Of a stretch of 64,000 bases of DNA, positions 42,561 through 53,030 are shown in pieces (within the stretch, counting starts at the first letter, position 1; each line of letters begins with the position of its first letter). Under the pieces are notes generated by a model. The model saw only the letters and a list, made by a program, of their open reading frames with translations. It had not been told where the DNA came from and did no database searches. This DNA is from Arion vulgaris. Taxonomy: Eukaryota; Mollusca; Gastropoda; Stylommatophora; Arionidae. A program made the translations under genes and the position numbers. The DNA lies in the NCBI GenBank assembly GCA_020796225.1, contig CM036753.1:4293501-4357500 (forward strand). Direction: 5' to 3'.

Positions 42561-43638
42561 ATCATCATGATTCTGGGATGCATCAAAGATACACCAGGAG
42601 TGGCAACGAAATTTCTTCTTAACCTTCCAACTATTTCTCACAGAATTGAAATTTGGAGAGTTCGATCATATCTAAAAATCGACACATACAAGGGACATCC
42701 CCTCATGAAGAACTCATTAAGGAGAAAGTGTGTAGACTCAAGAGGGGCAGAGCATGGTTGAGTCAGGCGGAAGATACTCTTAGGAAAATATGTGAACCTT
42801 CAGGAATTGAACCAGGAGAGGAATGGATTGCTGTGCCACCTCAATTTCCGACTGTTTTTACAGTTATTATAACCATAAGAAAAACTGTGAACAAAATATG
42901 TCATGGTCATTTAATGCGGAGGTTAACAACCTCTTGAATTGCAACGTCAAAGAAAGAGATGCAGTTATTTACACTGATGGTTCAGTCATTCGCAAACAAC
43001 AATGTGCGTGAGATTTATTAGCACACTCAGGAGGAACAAATTGTAGGAAAGGCCAGTAGGGCATATGCGACAACCACGCGTAGCTTGACAATGAAGGTAC
43101 GGGAGGTTATAATAGCAGTCCATCGCAAGCGATGATGACAACAATCTCAGACGTGTACTGTTGCACCTCTCTGGTGTGTGCGGAGGTGACTGTAGAGTCC
43201 AATCCTAGAACAGAATCCCCGACCACAGGTGGGGCATACATGATCAAGGTTAGACATGTGCGTGTTGTGTGCTGTCTTTTCGCGCTGCTCGTTTTCTCTG
43301 TGACTCAACAATACGATGATTCTCAGCTATTCGGGTTCCTCTTTTGTTGTTACGGGAGGTTACAGAGGCGGTGACGTACTTGACATCTCATAACTACTCT
43401 CATGTATTTTATACTCAGTGACTCCATGAATATGATTCGTAAAGTCGAAACAGGAATGGCGAGACGAAACTGTGTGGATTATTGGTACAGACAGGGATCC
43501 GAGAAATCACCTTTATGTTTGTCCCTGGGCACACAGGTGTCAGGATCAATGAACGAGCTGATAGATTGGCTGGTATGGCTGCGATATCAGATGAACCGAC
43601 ATGACATTCTTAACGCATTGTGAGGGTCTTTTAAAACA
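42561..43638 (+). pseudogene. LINE-D RNase H region, left part, interrupted by a PLE pair
   Basis: Frames here encode MILGCIKDTPGVATKFLLNL and PTISHRIEIWRVRSYLKID, then AWLSQAEDTLRKI and GEEWIAVPP. RDAVIYTDGSVIR (RNase H YTDGS with its catalytic Asp), MKVREVIIAVHRKR, ILSDSMNMIRKV (Asp of the SDS motif) and MFVPGHTGVRINERADRLAG follow in shifted frames. These are the RNase H domain of an I-like LINE and the linker before it. At 43626-43638 the sequence GTCTTTTAAAACA is the left target duplication of the PLE pair. LINE-D resumes at 46519. Confidence 0.85.
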
Positions 43639-43676
43639 TCGAAATAGGGGGAAGACTGCAGTAAAACTTGTAAATA

Positions 43677-45050
43677 GTGAAACACGTACAAACAAAGTAC
43701 TATAGTTTTACAAAATACATAAACAGTGACGATAAACAGCAACGTTTCGACACAAGGCCTTTATCAAGCAAACGAACAAACAGGAGTGACAAATTAAAAT
43801 GAAACACAAATGGACGAACAAATACCAACGTATCTAAGGAAAATCTGGAATAAAAACGAATAACGAAATAAATGTAACACAAAACACACATAAAAACTAG
43901 AAATAGAAAAGAAACAATGAAACATCTAGTAAATATATAACTTGAATACATGCAACATATACCCATATAGATTATAAAGCATGGGAAGAGAAAGTACTAA
44001 GAAGCATAAGAATGTAATACATGCAACATATACCATAGAGATTACAAAGCATGGGAAGAGAAAGTACTAAGAAGCATAAGAATGTAATACTTGAGCCCGC
44101 GTGGTCGCAAGGTACCATACAAAGAATCAACCGATTCTCCAGAGCAAATCGACTACGATCATCAGAGAACATGATCGGATGGCTGTGACCTGGACATCGC
44201 AAGCTTCTGAATGGCCAGTATCATTGAAATGGGTAGCTACAGGGGTCACAGAGCATTGGCGGATATCGCGCAAGTGTTGGGCGAATCGGTCACTGAGTCT
44301 CCTGCCGGTTTCCCAATATAGGCCTTGTTGCACCGCTTGCAGATAATGGCATAGATAAAATTACGGGACTCGCACGTGAAACTGTCTTCAACAACGAACG
44401 TGGCTTTTGGAAAGACACCGTGCGGGTCTGTATTACATAAGCACAAGGGTTGCAGCGCCGACGGCCACACTGGATGGTGCCAAAATGACTCTGGATGTTA
44501 GGCTTGAGGCGACTGTGAACCAACATATCCTTAAGGCTTATGTCCCGTCTGTACGCCACCAAAGGATAGTGTTGGAAGATTGAACGTGGATCAGGATCAG
44601 ACTGAAGAATGGAGAGATGACGGAATAAGACTTTCTTCACAAGGAACTATGAGGGTGGAAAGTTAAGACAAGTTTCACCCTGTCAGAATTGGAAGTTCTA
44701 TGCTGGTTAGAAAGAGCCTCCTGGCGAGAAATTTGCTGAACGCGCCGCATAGCAGAAGCAAGCACCTTATCCGGGTATAGCGCTTACGAAAGAAATCCAG
44801 CATCTCGTGAGCTCTATCGAAGAAATCGTCGTCCTCGCTACAGAGGCGACGAAGGCGCAAGAGTTGAGAGAATGGTAAAGAATCACGAAACTGGGAATGG
44901 GAAGAGGTATAAAGAAGAAAACTATGTGCATCAGTAGGCTTGTAGTATACTGATGTAGTGATGGTGGATAGGCTGATAGTGATAGTGATGTCAAGAAAGT
45001 TGACACAAGAGGTAGAGATGTGAGATGTAAACCGAATAGCCGGATTGAAG
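43677..45050 (-). pseudogene. PLE copy, left (minus) arm
   Basis: The minus strand starts mid-palm at NPAIRFTSHISTSCVNFLDI. It continues TSVYYKPTDAHSFLLYTSSH, then HYPLVAYRRDISLKDMLVHS, CGRRRCNPCAYV and the GIY-YIG segment NFIYAIICKRCNKAYIGK, where the expected GET is damaged. Several frameshifts occur. The protein would be an RT fused to a GIY-YIG nuclease used to open the target. Its 3' untranslated end carries the GATAAAGGCC...GTCGAAACG motif near 43735-43765. Confidence 0.9.
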
Positions 45051-46505
45051 ATTATACTCTTCCGTCTGTGTATCATAGATACATTGATGATTGTATTGGC
45101 ATTACCGATATGCCTGAAGCCGATTTGTCACGCTTTATTAATTTCATTAATATCTTCAATCCGGCTATTCGGTTTACATCTCACATCTCTACCTCTTGTG
45201 TCAACTTTCTTGACATCACTATCACTATCAGCCTATCCACCATCACTACATCAGTATACTACAAGCCTACTGATGCACATAGTTTTCTTCTTTTACCTCT
45301 TCCCATTCCCAGGCTTGTCGTGATTCTTTACCATTCTCTCAACTCTTGCGCCTTCGTCGCCTCTGTAGCGAGGACGACGAATTTCTCGATAGAGCTCACG
45401 AGATGCTGGATTTCTTTCGTAAGCGCTTATACCCGGATAAGGTGCTTGCTTCTGCTATGCGGCGAGTTCAGCAAATTTCTCGCCAGGAGGCTCTCTCTAA
45501 CCAGCATAGAACTTCCAATTCTGACAGGGTGAAACTTGTCTTAACTTTCCACCCTCATAGTTCCTTGTGAAGAAAGTCTTATTCCGTCATCTCTCCATTC
45601 TTCAGTCTGATCCTGATACACGTTCAATCTTCCAACACTATCCTTTGGTGGCGTACAGACGGGACATAAGCCTTAAGGATATGTTGGTTCACAGTCGCCT
45701 CAAGCCTAACATCCAGAGTCATTTTGGCACCATCCAGTGTGGCCGTCGGCGCTGCAACACTTGTGCTTATGTAATACAGACCCGCACGGTGTCTTTTCCA
45801 AAAGCCACGTTCGTTGTTGAAGACAGTTTCACGTGCGAGTCCCGTAATATTATCTATGCCATTATCTGCAAGCGGTGCAACAAGGCCTATATTGGGGAAA
45901 CCGGCAGGAGACTCAGTGACCGATTCGCCCAACACTTGCGCGATATACGCCAATGCTCTGTGACCCTGTAGCTACCCATTTCAATGATACTGGCCATTCA
46001 GGAGCTTGCGATGTCCAGGTCACAGCCATCCGATCATGTTCCTCTGATGATCGTAGTCGATTTGCTCTGGAGAATCGGTTGATTTCTTTGTATGGTACCT
46101 TGCGACCGGCCACTTTACCTATGCTTAGTTTTTCCATCTTAATCTCTATGGTATATGTTATGTACATTCTTATGCTTCTTAGTACTTTCTCTTTCCATGC
46201 TTTATAATCTATATGGGTATATGTTGCATGTATTCAAGTTATATATTTACTAGATGTTTCATTGTTTCTTTTCTATTTCTAGTTTTTATGTGTGTTTTTG
46301 TGTTACATTTATTTCGTTATTCGTTTTTATTCCAGATTTTCCTTAGATACGTTGGTATTTGGTCGTCCATTTGTGTTTCATTTTAATTTGTCACTCCTGT
46401 TTGTTCGTTTGCTTGATAAAGGCCTTGTTGGTCGAAACGTTGCTGTTTATCGTCACTGTTTATGTATTTTGTAAAACTATAGTACTTTGTTTGTACGTGT
46501 TTCAC
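45051..46505 (+). pseudogene. PLE copy, right (plus) arm with YIDD and GIY-YIG
   Basis: The frame 45020-45532 encodes YHRYIDDCIGITDMPEADLS with the catalytic YIDD, then NPAIRFTSHISTSCVNFLDI and YYKPTDAH. A frame change near 45300 follows. From 45567 the frame reads HYPLVAYRRDISLKDMLVHS, then CGRRRCNTCAYV, then NIIYAIICKRCNKAYIGETG and RRLSDRFAQHLRDIR, a well-preserved GIY-YIG core with its Arg and His. The frame is lost after CSVTL near 45970. The 3' untranslated part, 46110-46505, ends in TACGTGTTTCAC. The copy lacks the N-terminal RT half. Confidence 0.93.
46411..46453 (+). ncRNA. Degenerate hammerhead-ribozyme-like motif in the PLE 3' end
   Basis: The sequence TTGATAA, then A, then GGCC-TTGTT-GGTC, GAAA, and ACG-(11 nt)-CGT followed by C resembles the hammerhead core: CUGAUGA, stem II, GAAA, short stem III, and the GUC cleavage triplet. 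The first core box is altered (C3 to U and G8 to A, which could still pair with each other), one extra A precedes stem II, and stem I is weak. Hammerhead motifs are known in PLE terminal repeats. Activity of this form is doubtful. Confidence 0.4.
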
Positions 46506-46518
46506 GTCTTTTAAAACA
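46506..46518 (+). repeat. Right 13-bp target-site duplication of the PLE pair
   Basis: GTCTTTTAAAACA equals 43626-43638. Removing the insert and one copy joins the two LINE-D halves in collinear order. Confidence 0.9.
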
Positions 46519-46672
46519 GAAAAGTTGCAGGGTTGTGAATTCCAGTCGCTGACCAGATTGAGAGAGATCCGTGACAATATTGGTACAGCACGAAAAGAAC
46601 GACATACTAAATACGAATAGCACATTGAATAATCAAAATCTAAACGGCGTGGGCCGCTGGACGCTGCTGGAT
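46519..46672 (+). pseudogene. LINE-D, region after RNase H
   Basis: The sequence encodes EKLQGCEFQSLTRLREIRDN and IGTARKERHTKYE. These align with ESTTLTRLQEFQVKWGVARQ and GHY of the second LINE-D copy at 53150-53460. The frame beginning at 46571 then reads GVGRWTLLDLFRTITEHLQS, the final block of the protein, and passes into the 75-bp array. Confidence 0.85.
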
Positions 46673-47198
46673 TTGTTCAGGACGATAACGGAGCACCTAC
46701 AGTCATTTCCGGAGTGCTATGATGATAGTCTTCATATAACTGATAACTTGTTCAGGACGATAACGGAGCACCTACAGTCATTTCTGGAGTGCTATAATGA
46801 TAGCTCTTGTATAACTGATAACTTGTTCAGGACGATAACGGAGCACCTACAGTCATTTTCGGAGTGCTATGATGATAGTCTTCATATAACTGATAACTTA
46901 TTCAGGACGATAACAGAGCACCTACAGTCATTTCCGGAGTGCTATAATGATAGTTCTTGTATAACTGATAACTTGTTCAGGACGATAACAGAGCACCTAC
47001 AGTCATTTCCGGAGTGCTGTGATGATAGTTCTTGTATAACTGATAACTTGTTCAGGACGATAACAGAGCACCTACAGTCATTTCCGGAGTGCTATGATGA
47101 TAGTCTTCATATAACTGATAACTTGTTCAGGACGATAACGGAGCACATACAGTCATTTCCGGAGTGCTATAATGATAGTCTTCATATAACTGATAACT
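46673..47198 (+). repeat. 75-bp in-frame minisatellite made from the LINE-D C-terminus, 7 copies
   Basis: Units contain TTGTTCAGGACGATAACGGA, then GCACCTACAGTCATTTCCGG and AGTGCTATGATGATAGT. Each keeps the reading frame and encodes LFRTITEHLQSFPECYDDSL then HITDN. EHLxxxPECYDD is the C-terminal block of LINE-D, so the array is a tandem amplification of that segment. Unit variants are mostly single substitutions (YDD/YND, LHI/SCI). An open frame spans 46571-47197 but lacks the rest of the protein. Confidence 0.92.
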
Positions 47199-47340
47199 GA
47201 TTACAACAAGTAGTATACGAATGTTTTAAATTGTGTTGGGGAAAGGGGGGAGAGGGGGACTGTGTCATGATTCAGTGCATGATTCTCAGTTCAAATGTAC
47301 ACGAGGTTCCCAACGTAGAACAATCAAGGTATTTGTTCCA
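47199..47340. other. Spacer, possibly an eroded SINE-B head
   Basis: A G-rich run at about 47225-47260 and GAGGTTCCCAACG near 47305 precede the SINE-B body. No A box could be fixed. Confidence 0.35.
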
Positions 47341-47665
47341 TAGGTCCCTGATCTAAATGTAGATAAGATCGAGTTCCTAGCGCTTTAGACGGACGATAAA
47401 AGGTAGGTCCCGCGTTAAATGTGAGCATGTAAAGGTATCCTTGACAGTTGAAAATCGATAACAGTAATCTGCAAACCTACAAAACCTCTGGCCTGGCACA
47501 ATTCATTAAAGATTACCGTAAACAATTTAATCTTGGACACTCGCCGGTGCTGTAGTGTTCGTGCACTACCAAAAAGATCTTCAGTTGTAAATATTAAGAT
47601 CGGAGCACACATGATTATTCTCCGAAGTGCAAAGAGAGTTGTTAATTCAATCCATCAATCAAATA
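47341..47665 (+). mobile_element. SINE-B copy
   Basis: The blocks GGTCCCTGATCTAAATGTAG, GATCGAGTTCCTAG, GGTCCCGCGTTAAATGTGAG and GATCGGAGCACACATGATTA run 5' to 3' on the plus strand. The copy ends in an imperfect (TCAA)n tail near 47650-47665. They match the copy at 15845-16215 in reverse orientation. The tRNA-like head is not clear. Confidence 0.8.
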
Positions 47666-47862
47666 ATATATAAATGGTTCATATCTACTTGGCTCTCGTT
47701 CCATGTGGAGCTACTGAGCTACCTCCAAGTTATCTCTGATTTCAGTCTTAATGATATTGAGTGCATCGTCATATCGAAAACGGACGACAAAAATATTAAT
47801 ATAAATAAAATAATTTTTTTTATAATTTCACTCAAATAATATTTTTGTAAGGGTCTAAAGGC

Positions 47863-48085
47863 GATAGATTTACTTCATTGCACTGGGTTTCCCCATTTGG
47901 CTCCGTCCCTGTCAGCAGAGAAGGCAAGCCACATGCCGAGAGTGTTGCAAAAACTCCGTAGCTCCAGCAGCAAACCTAGAGATCTCATGAAAAAGTTGCA
48001 CGTGTGTCGTCGAGGTCTGGATTCGAACCCACAATCTTTAGAACGATGTCTTAACGACTTCGACATTGAGACCTCTCTAAACGTT
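47863..48085 (-). mobile_element. SINE-A copy with tRNA-like head
   Basis: The minus strand starts GGTCTCAATGTCGAAGTCGT near 48078 and has the B box GTGGGTTCGAATCCAGACC at about 48030-48010. GGTCT at the start can pair with AGACC after the B box. The body contains CACTCTCGGCATGTGGCTTG on the minus strand. Its tail reaches about 47863. It is closely related to the copy at 54690-54950. Confidence 0.82.
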
Positions 48086-48104
48086 TCAAAATGCTAACAA
48101 TTAC

Positions 48105-48175
48105 ATCAACAACCTCGCCGGTGCTACTGAGTTAGTGCACTAACTCTAAAATCTACCTGTGCATAAAAGAGATAA
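48105..48175 (+). mobile_element. SINE-B fragment
   Basis: CCTCGCCGGTGCTACTGAGT and GTGCACTAACTCT match the 3' part of the SINE-B body (compare 47538-47570). Only about 70 bp remains. Confidence 0.6.
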
Positions 48176-48793
48176 ACGTGTACAAAGTTACTGATCAATT
48201 TGCAATTATGATTGTCATAGTAACTAATCAATCAAGCATATCAAAAACTAAGATAGTCAGTTTTTGGTTGTTGTACTAGTTGTTGTATCTCTGTCCTTCC
48301 TTTCTTCAATTAGTGAACACTCACATTACTTTTTTAGTAATATTAATATTGCACTTTGTTTCTGTTATAATTGCAATTGATTTGTCATTGTTACGATTTC
48401 TGCTCCAGAAATAAATAAATAGAACGTGGATACAACAACAAGTTAGGAGTATCTCTGGAGAAAATTTATAGAAAGAGTAAACGGGAAAAAGAAAATTATC
48501 ATGAAGAATGAAAACAGCAACTCAAAAAAACAAAACGACATAACAAACATAAGAAATGGAAGATTGTATGCTAATCGATGTCTGTGCACTGAGTGTACCC
48601 CCATATGCACGGTTGCCATATTGACTTTCTAGAGCCAAATTTGATAAAATATTTGGCTTTAGAGGATTGGTTTTTGCTTATTTGGCTTTTCTCTAGATAT
48701 GTTCACATTAGTTGCAAACAAGATACCTTTCTCCTTCACAGTAATTTTTATTTTATAACTGATATTAAGTGTTGAAGTTTTGGCTATAATAAT
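48176..48793. other. AT-rich spacer
   Basis: No gene or repeat recognised before the 55-bp array. Confidence 0.5.
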
Positions 48794-49552
48794 TACACTA
48801 CAATGAAAGATTGCAATAAACTTATGTACAAAAGATGAAATATGTAAATATAATACAATGAAAGATTGCAATAAACTTATGTACAAAAGATGAAATATGT
48901 AAATATAATACAATGAAAGATTGCAATAAACTTATGTACCAAAGATGAAACATGTAAATATAATACAATAAAAGACTGCAATAAACTTATGTACCAAAGA
49001 TGAAATATGTAAATATAATACAATGAAAGATTGAAAGATGTAACAAAGATGAAACATGTAAATATAATACAATGAAAGATTGCAATAAACTTATGTACAA
49101 AAGATGAAATATGTAAATATAATACAATGAAAGATTGCAATAAACTTATGTACCAAAGATGAAACATGTAAATATAATACAATAAAAGACTGCAATAAAC
49201 TTATGTACCAAAGATGAAACATGTAAATATAATACAATGAAAGATTGAAAGATGTACCAAAGATGAAACATGTAAATATAATACAATAAAAGATTGCAAT
49301 AAACTTATGTACAAAAGATGAAATATGTAAATATAATACAATGAAAGATTGCAATAAACTTATGTACCAAAGATGAAACATGTAAATATAATACAATAAA
49401 AGATTGCAATAAACTTATGTACCAAAGATGAAACATGTAAATATAATACAATGAAAGACTGCAATAAACTTATGTACCAAAGATGAAACATGTAAATATA
49501 ATACAATGAAAGACTGCAATAAACTTATGTACCAAAGATGAAACATGTAAAA
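48794..49552. repeat. 55-bp minisatellite, ~14 copies
   Basis: Units contain ACAATGAAAGATTGCAATAA, then ACTTATGTACCAAAGATGAA and ACATGTAAATATAAT. The variants are CCAAAG/CAAAAG and ATATG/ACATG. Two shorter units lacking the CAATAAACTT segment occur near 49025 and 49240. No source element was recognised. Confidence 0.96.
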
Positions 49553-49599
49553 TGAAGTAAAATAGCTTTACAAACTACTTTGTCCCTGCTTTTCTTTTT

Positions 49600-50035
49600 T
49601 TTTCATTCTTTCTTTTCCTTAATCTTGTTTTTTCTCACAGAGTGAGGATAAGAAGACAGTTCTAGAAAGGAATTGTCTGTACACTTCATAAACAGTGTTT
49701 TTCGTCGCCTATGTTGTCTCCGACCATCTTTTGCGTGTTCGGTCTTTGCTGTTTACTGTATCAAAGTAACATTGCTCTTTCAGGCAGACTGCCCGTTGAT
49801 AATTTGCTTACGTGGCTGAACCACTTAATTTGTTGTTTCTTGATGAAGTTCAGTACTGATGTTGTACCAACGTTTTTCCTGGTGTCTTCATTTCTAAACC
49901 GGTCTCTTCTTGACACTCCCATCATTCCGCGCGGACACTTTATCTCTGTCGTGACTAGTTTTCTTCTATCGTTTGATGTCAGAGTTCAGGTTTGGCACTG
50001 ATAGCATAATGTTGGCAGAAAGGTCATGTTTTCTT
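49600..50035 (-). pseudogene. LINE-a 3' fragment
   Basis: The minus strand encodes LPTLCYQCQTWTL, DRRKLVTTE, GVSRRDRFRNEDTRKNVGTT, SVLNFIKKQQIKWFSHVSKL and PERAMLL. This is the same 3' region as the copy at 41641-42300. WFSHV replaces WFGHV. The copy ends in sequence matching the FINLFLT region near 49640. Confidence 0.82.
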
Positions 50036-50077
50036 GTTTTTGTACTTCCAGCGTATTTATATTGCAATGTATACTGA

Positions 50078-50195
50078 ATTAGACAGTATATCAGCCGTGC
50101 GTCATCTTAGAAAAGTACTGGGAGCAAGTATATCAGCCGTGCGCCATCTTAGAAAAATACTGGACGCCAGTATATCAGCCCAGAATCGTGAATGT
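50078..50195 (+). repeat. ~41-bp tandem repeat, 2.5 copies
   Basis: AGTATATCAGCCGTGCGYCA followed by TCTTAGAAAARTACTGG occurs twice, and AGTATATCAGCC a third time. Confidence 0.85.
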
Positions 50196-50504
50196 GATAC
50201 AGGTGAAAGGAAATATAGAAAACATTGTTTATAAAGATTAACACATTTTAAAATATTGAAAACAACCGGAACTACTTCCTTCCACCGCATCTTTTACCCT
50301 TTTGAAATCCTTTATCTAATGGATGCCTTGCAATGTAACATTTATATGTAATATCTCAATGAATTAGGAAAGAACTAAAATTACTTTTTTCTCTATTATT
50401 TTAATGTAATTATCTAACACACATTGATACGCAGCGCATTTCAAGACTGTTGAAGTAAATTATGACAAACAACTAATAGACTGCTTAAATCAGACCCCTG
50501 CCCC
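50196..50504. other. AT-rich spacer
   Basis: No feature recognised. Confidence 0.45.
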
Positions 50505-50834
50505 CTGAAGCATGAGACGTTCAGTTCAGTAGAGAAATCGGAAATTCCTGCTGACTTTTAAATATGTTTGATAAAACACTCTAAACTTTGTTACAATTTT
50601 ATCAAATTCTATGAGTTTATGGTTATTTATTGATGAAAAGTGTTAATTAATACTGATATTTCTTATCGTTAAATTTAATGTGTGACACAAAAGCACCATG
50701 TTCTCGCATGTTGTGCTGTTTCTAAAATGAATTCATTTTTATTTAACAATACTGGAAAGCAAGAGTTATGTGACGTAAGAGTTCCGATTTCCGGGAATTT
50801 CCACTTGAACTAAACTGTCTTATGACTACAAGGA
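50505..50834 (+). mobile_element. MITE-like repeat, copy 2
   Basis: TTTGATAAAACACTCTAAAC, GGTTATTTATTGATGAAAAG and AACAATACTGGAAAGC match MITE copy 1 at 41022-41345 and the arms of the adjacent foldback element. No coding region is present. Confidence 0.72.
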
Positions 50835-51595
50835 GCACAGCCAGACCACAGTCAACTCTAACTGACCTGATAACTGACTGGAAAACCCTTGACCTAGTTT
50901 GCTGGGGGTTGAATATATATAAGTTTGATAGAACACTGCAAGTTTTTGCAATTGTACTCAATTCTGTGAGTCTATTGTTATTTATTGATAAACATTTTTC
51001 ATAATATTGATATTCGTTATTGTTAAACTTAATTTGTTGCATAATATAACTTTGATTTACCATTTTGTGTTGATTTTAAAATGAATTCGTCTATATACAA
51101 CTATACTGAAATACGAGGTCACGTGACGGGTTGTGGTCTGATTTCCCATAATTTTTATATGAGCCCGCAGGTCCGTACGTTTATAGTTGGCTCAGGCCAG
51201 ACCGCGGCACCCGATAACATACTGTCAGCGGGCTCATGTTAATATTTTTGGAAATCAGAACACAACCGTCCAGTGACCTCACATTCCAGTATTGTTAGAT
51301 AAAGATAAATTTATTTTTAAAACAACACGACAACACAACAACACAACAACATGTTAAATCAAGTTTATATTATGTTACAAATTCAGTTTAACACTCAGGA
51401 ATATCAACGTTACTAATATTTTTCATCAATAAATAACAATAGACTGGTAGAATATTGTAAAATTGCAGAAAACCGTACAGTGTTCTTTCAAACACTTATA
51501 CAAACCAGCCCCCATTAAGCAGGAATTTTGGTTTTCCCGTCTGAGCTAGTCGGCCTTATGTTGCAGGGGTCACGGCCAGAAATAGGTCGCTTTAT
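50835..51595. mobile_element. Foldback element made of two inverted MITE-like arms
   Basis: The left arm (about 50835-51170) and right arm (about 51225-51595) are diverged inverted repeats of each other. The inner edge is TGAGCCCGC ... GCGGGCTCA around a spacer of about 50 bp. Matching outer blocks are TTTGATAGAACACTGCAAG on the left and the reverse complement of ACTGTACGGTTTTCTGCAAT on the right. The whole may be one long-inverted-repeat element, or two copies inserted back to back. No transposase is encoded. Confidence 0.75.
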
Positions 51596-51721
51596 AAAGA
51601 ATAAGCAATGATTGTGAAAGGTGAGATATATATTTTTTTTGTCTTACAAAATATCTAGAGGCGCGTCAGCCACAGCCTGCTTTGTAAATGTGTAGAATTA
51701 TTAGATGATGAGTAATTGATA

Positions 51722-53030
51722 GATAGCATGATTGATTGATTGATTGATTGATTGAACCATCACCATTGCACTACGATGAATAACTATGTGTGCTATGTTT
51801 ATCAATTTCTTACACAGGAAGATCTCAGTGGCAGTTCACGAACTAAGTAGAATCGGTGATAATCGATAATGTAATTCAGAAGATGGTAACAAGTTTCTAA
51901 GAATGTTACTGGAATCGTGTTCATGAATCTAAGAATTTTACTGGAATCGTGTTCATGAATCTAAGAATGTTACTGGAATCGTGTTCATGAATCTAAGAAT
52001 GTTACTGGAATCGTGTTCATGAATCTAAGAATTTTACTGGAATCGTGTTCATGAATCTAAGAATTTTACTGGAATCGTGTTCATGAATCTAAGAATGTTA
52101 CTGGAATCGTGTTCATGAATCTAAGAATTTTACTGGAATCGTGTTCATGAATCTAAGAATTTTACTGGAATCGTGTTCATGAATCTAAGAATGTTACTGG
52201 AATCGTGTTCATGAATCTAAGAATGTTACTGGAATCGTGTTCATGAATCTAAGAATTTTACTGGAATCGTGTTCATGAATCTAAGAATGTTACTGGAATC
52301 GTGTTCATGAATCTAAGAATGTTACTGGAATCGTGTTCATGAATCTAAGAATTTTACTGGAATCGTGTTCATGAATCTAAGAATTTTACTGGAATCGTGT
52401 TCATGAATCTAAGAATGTTACTGGAATCGTGTTCATGAATCTAAGAATGTTACTGGAATCGTGTTCATGAATCTAAGAATTTTACTGGAATCGTGTTCAT
52501 GAATCTAAGAATGTTACTGGAATCGTGTTCATGAATCTAAGAATTTTACTGGAATCGTGTTCATGAATCTAAGAATGTTACTGGAATCGTGTTCATGAAT
52601 CTAAGAATGTTACTGGAATCGTGTTCATGAATCTAAGAATTTTACTGGAATCGTGTTCATGAATCTAAGAATTTTACTGGAATCGTGTTCATGAATCTAA
52701 GAATTTTACTGGAATCGTGTTCATGAATCTAAGAATTTTACTGGAATCGTGTTCATGAATCTAAGAATTTTACTGGAATCGTGTTCATGAATCTAAGAAT
52801 TTTACTGGAATCGTGTTCATGAATCTTAACCACACAGTGACATTGCAACTTTCTTTTATTAATTGTCAACTACCGGTGGTTTCTTTACGTGCCCCACTGA
52901 ATATAAATTTACTTGTTACCGTTAGTCTCCGATACAACTAGGAGCTGGATTTCGTCCCATTGTAAAAATAAGTGTTCTTTTGAAAAAATTGAAGAGAGAG
53001 GCAAGCACATAAACTCCACGTCACAGAGAT
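51722..53030 (-). mobile_element. SINE-B copy expanded by an internal minisatellite
   Basis: The (TTGA)-type tail and 3' body lie at 51722-51885 (GATTGATTGATTGATTGA, then GAAGATCTCAGTGGCAGTTC). The middle and head resume at 52830-53030 with TTAGTCTCCGATACAACTAG, then AGAGAGGCAAGCACATAAAC. The latter matches the head and array unit of the copy at 15845-17005. Between them sits 0.94 kb of a 32-bp array, so the SINE body was enlarged from within. Confidence 0.82.
51888..52828. repeat. 32-bp minisatellite inside SINE-B, ~29 copies
   Basis: Units contain ACTGGAATCGTGTTCATGAA then TCTAAGAATGTT or TCTAAGAATTTT. The G/T variants are interspersed on the left, and from about 52640 only TTTT units occur. 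Confidence 0.96.

Larger units (their letters stand above)
43639..46505. mobile_element. Two 5'-truncated Penelope-like elements joined head to head
   Basis: The 2867-bp insert is flanked by GTCTTTTAAAACA at 43626-43638 and 46506-46518. Inside, 43677-45050 is the near-identical reverse complement of 45154-46505. The two copies face away from each other, with their truncated 5' ends at the centre and identical 3' termini at both outer ends. The right copy is about 100 bp longer at its 5' end (45051-45153, YIDD region). The first 38 bp (43639-43676) have no counterpart on the right. Both copies encode the end of an RT and a GIY-YIG endonuclease, the combination that defines PLEs. Confidence 0.93.

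Noticed and set aside
48010..48080. Genuine tRNA gene
   Set aside because: It has A and B boxes and some pairing but continues into a SINE-A body shared with other copies, so it is a SINE head. The same applies near 22045-22117 and 54900-54950.
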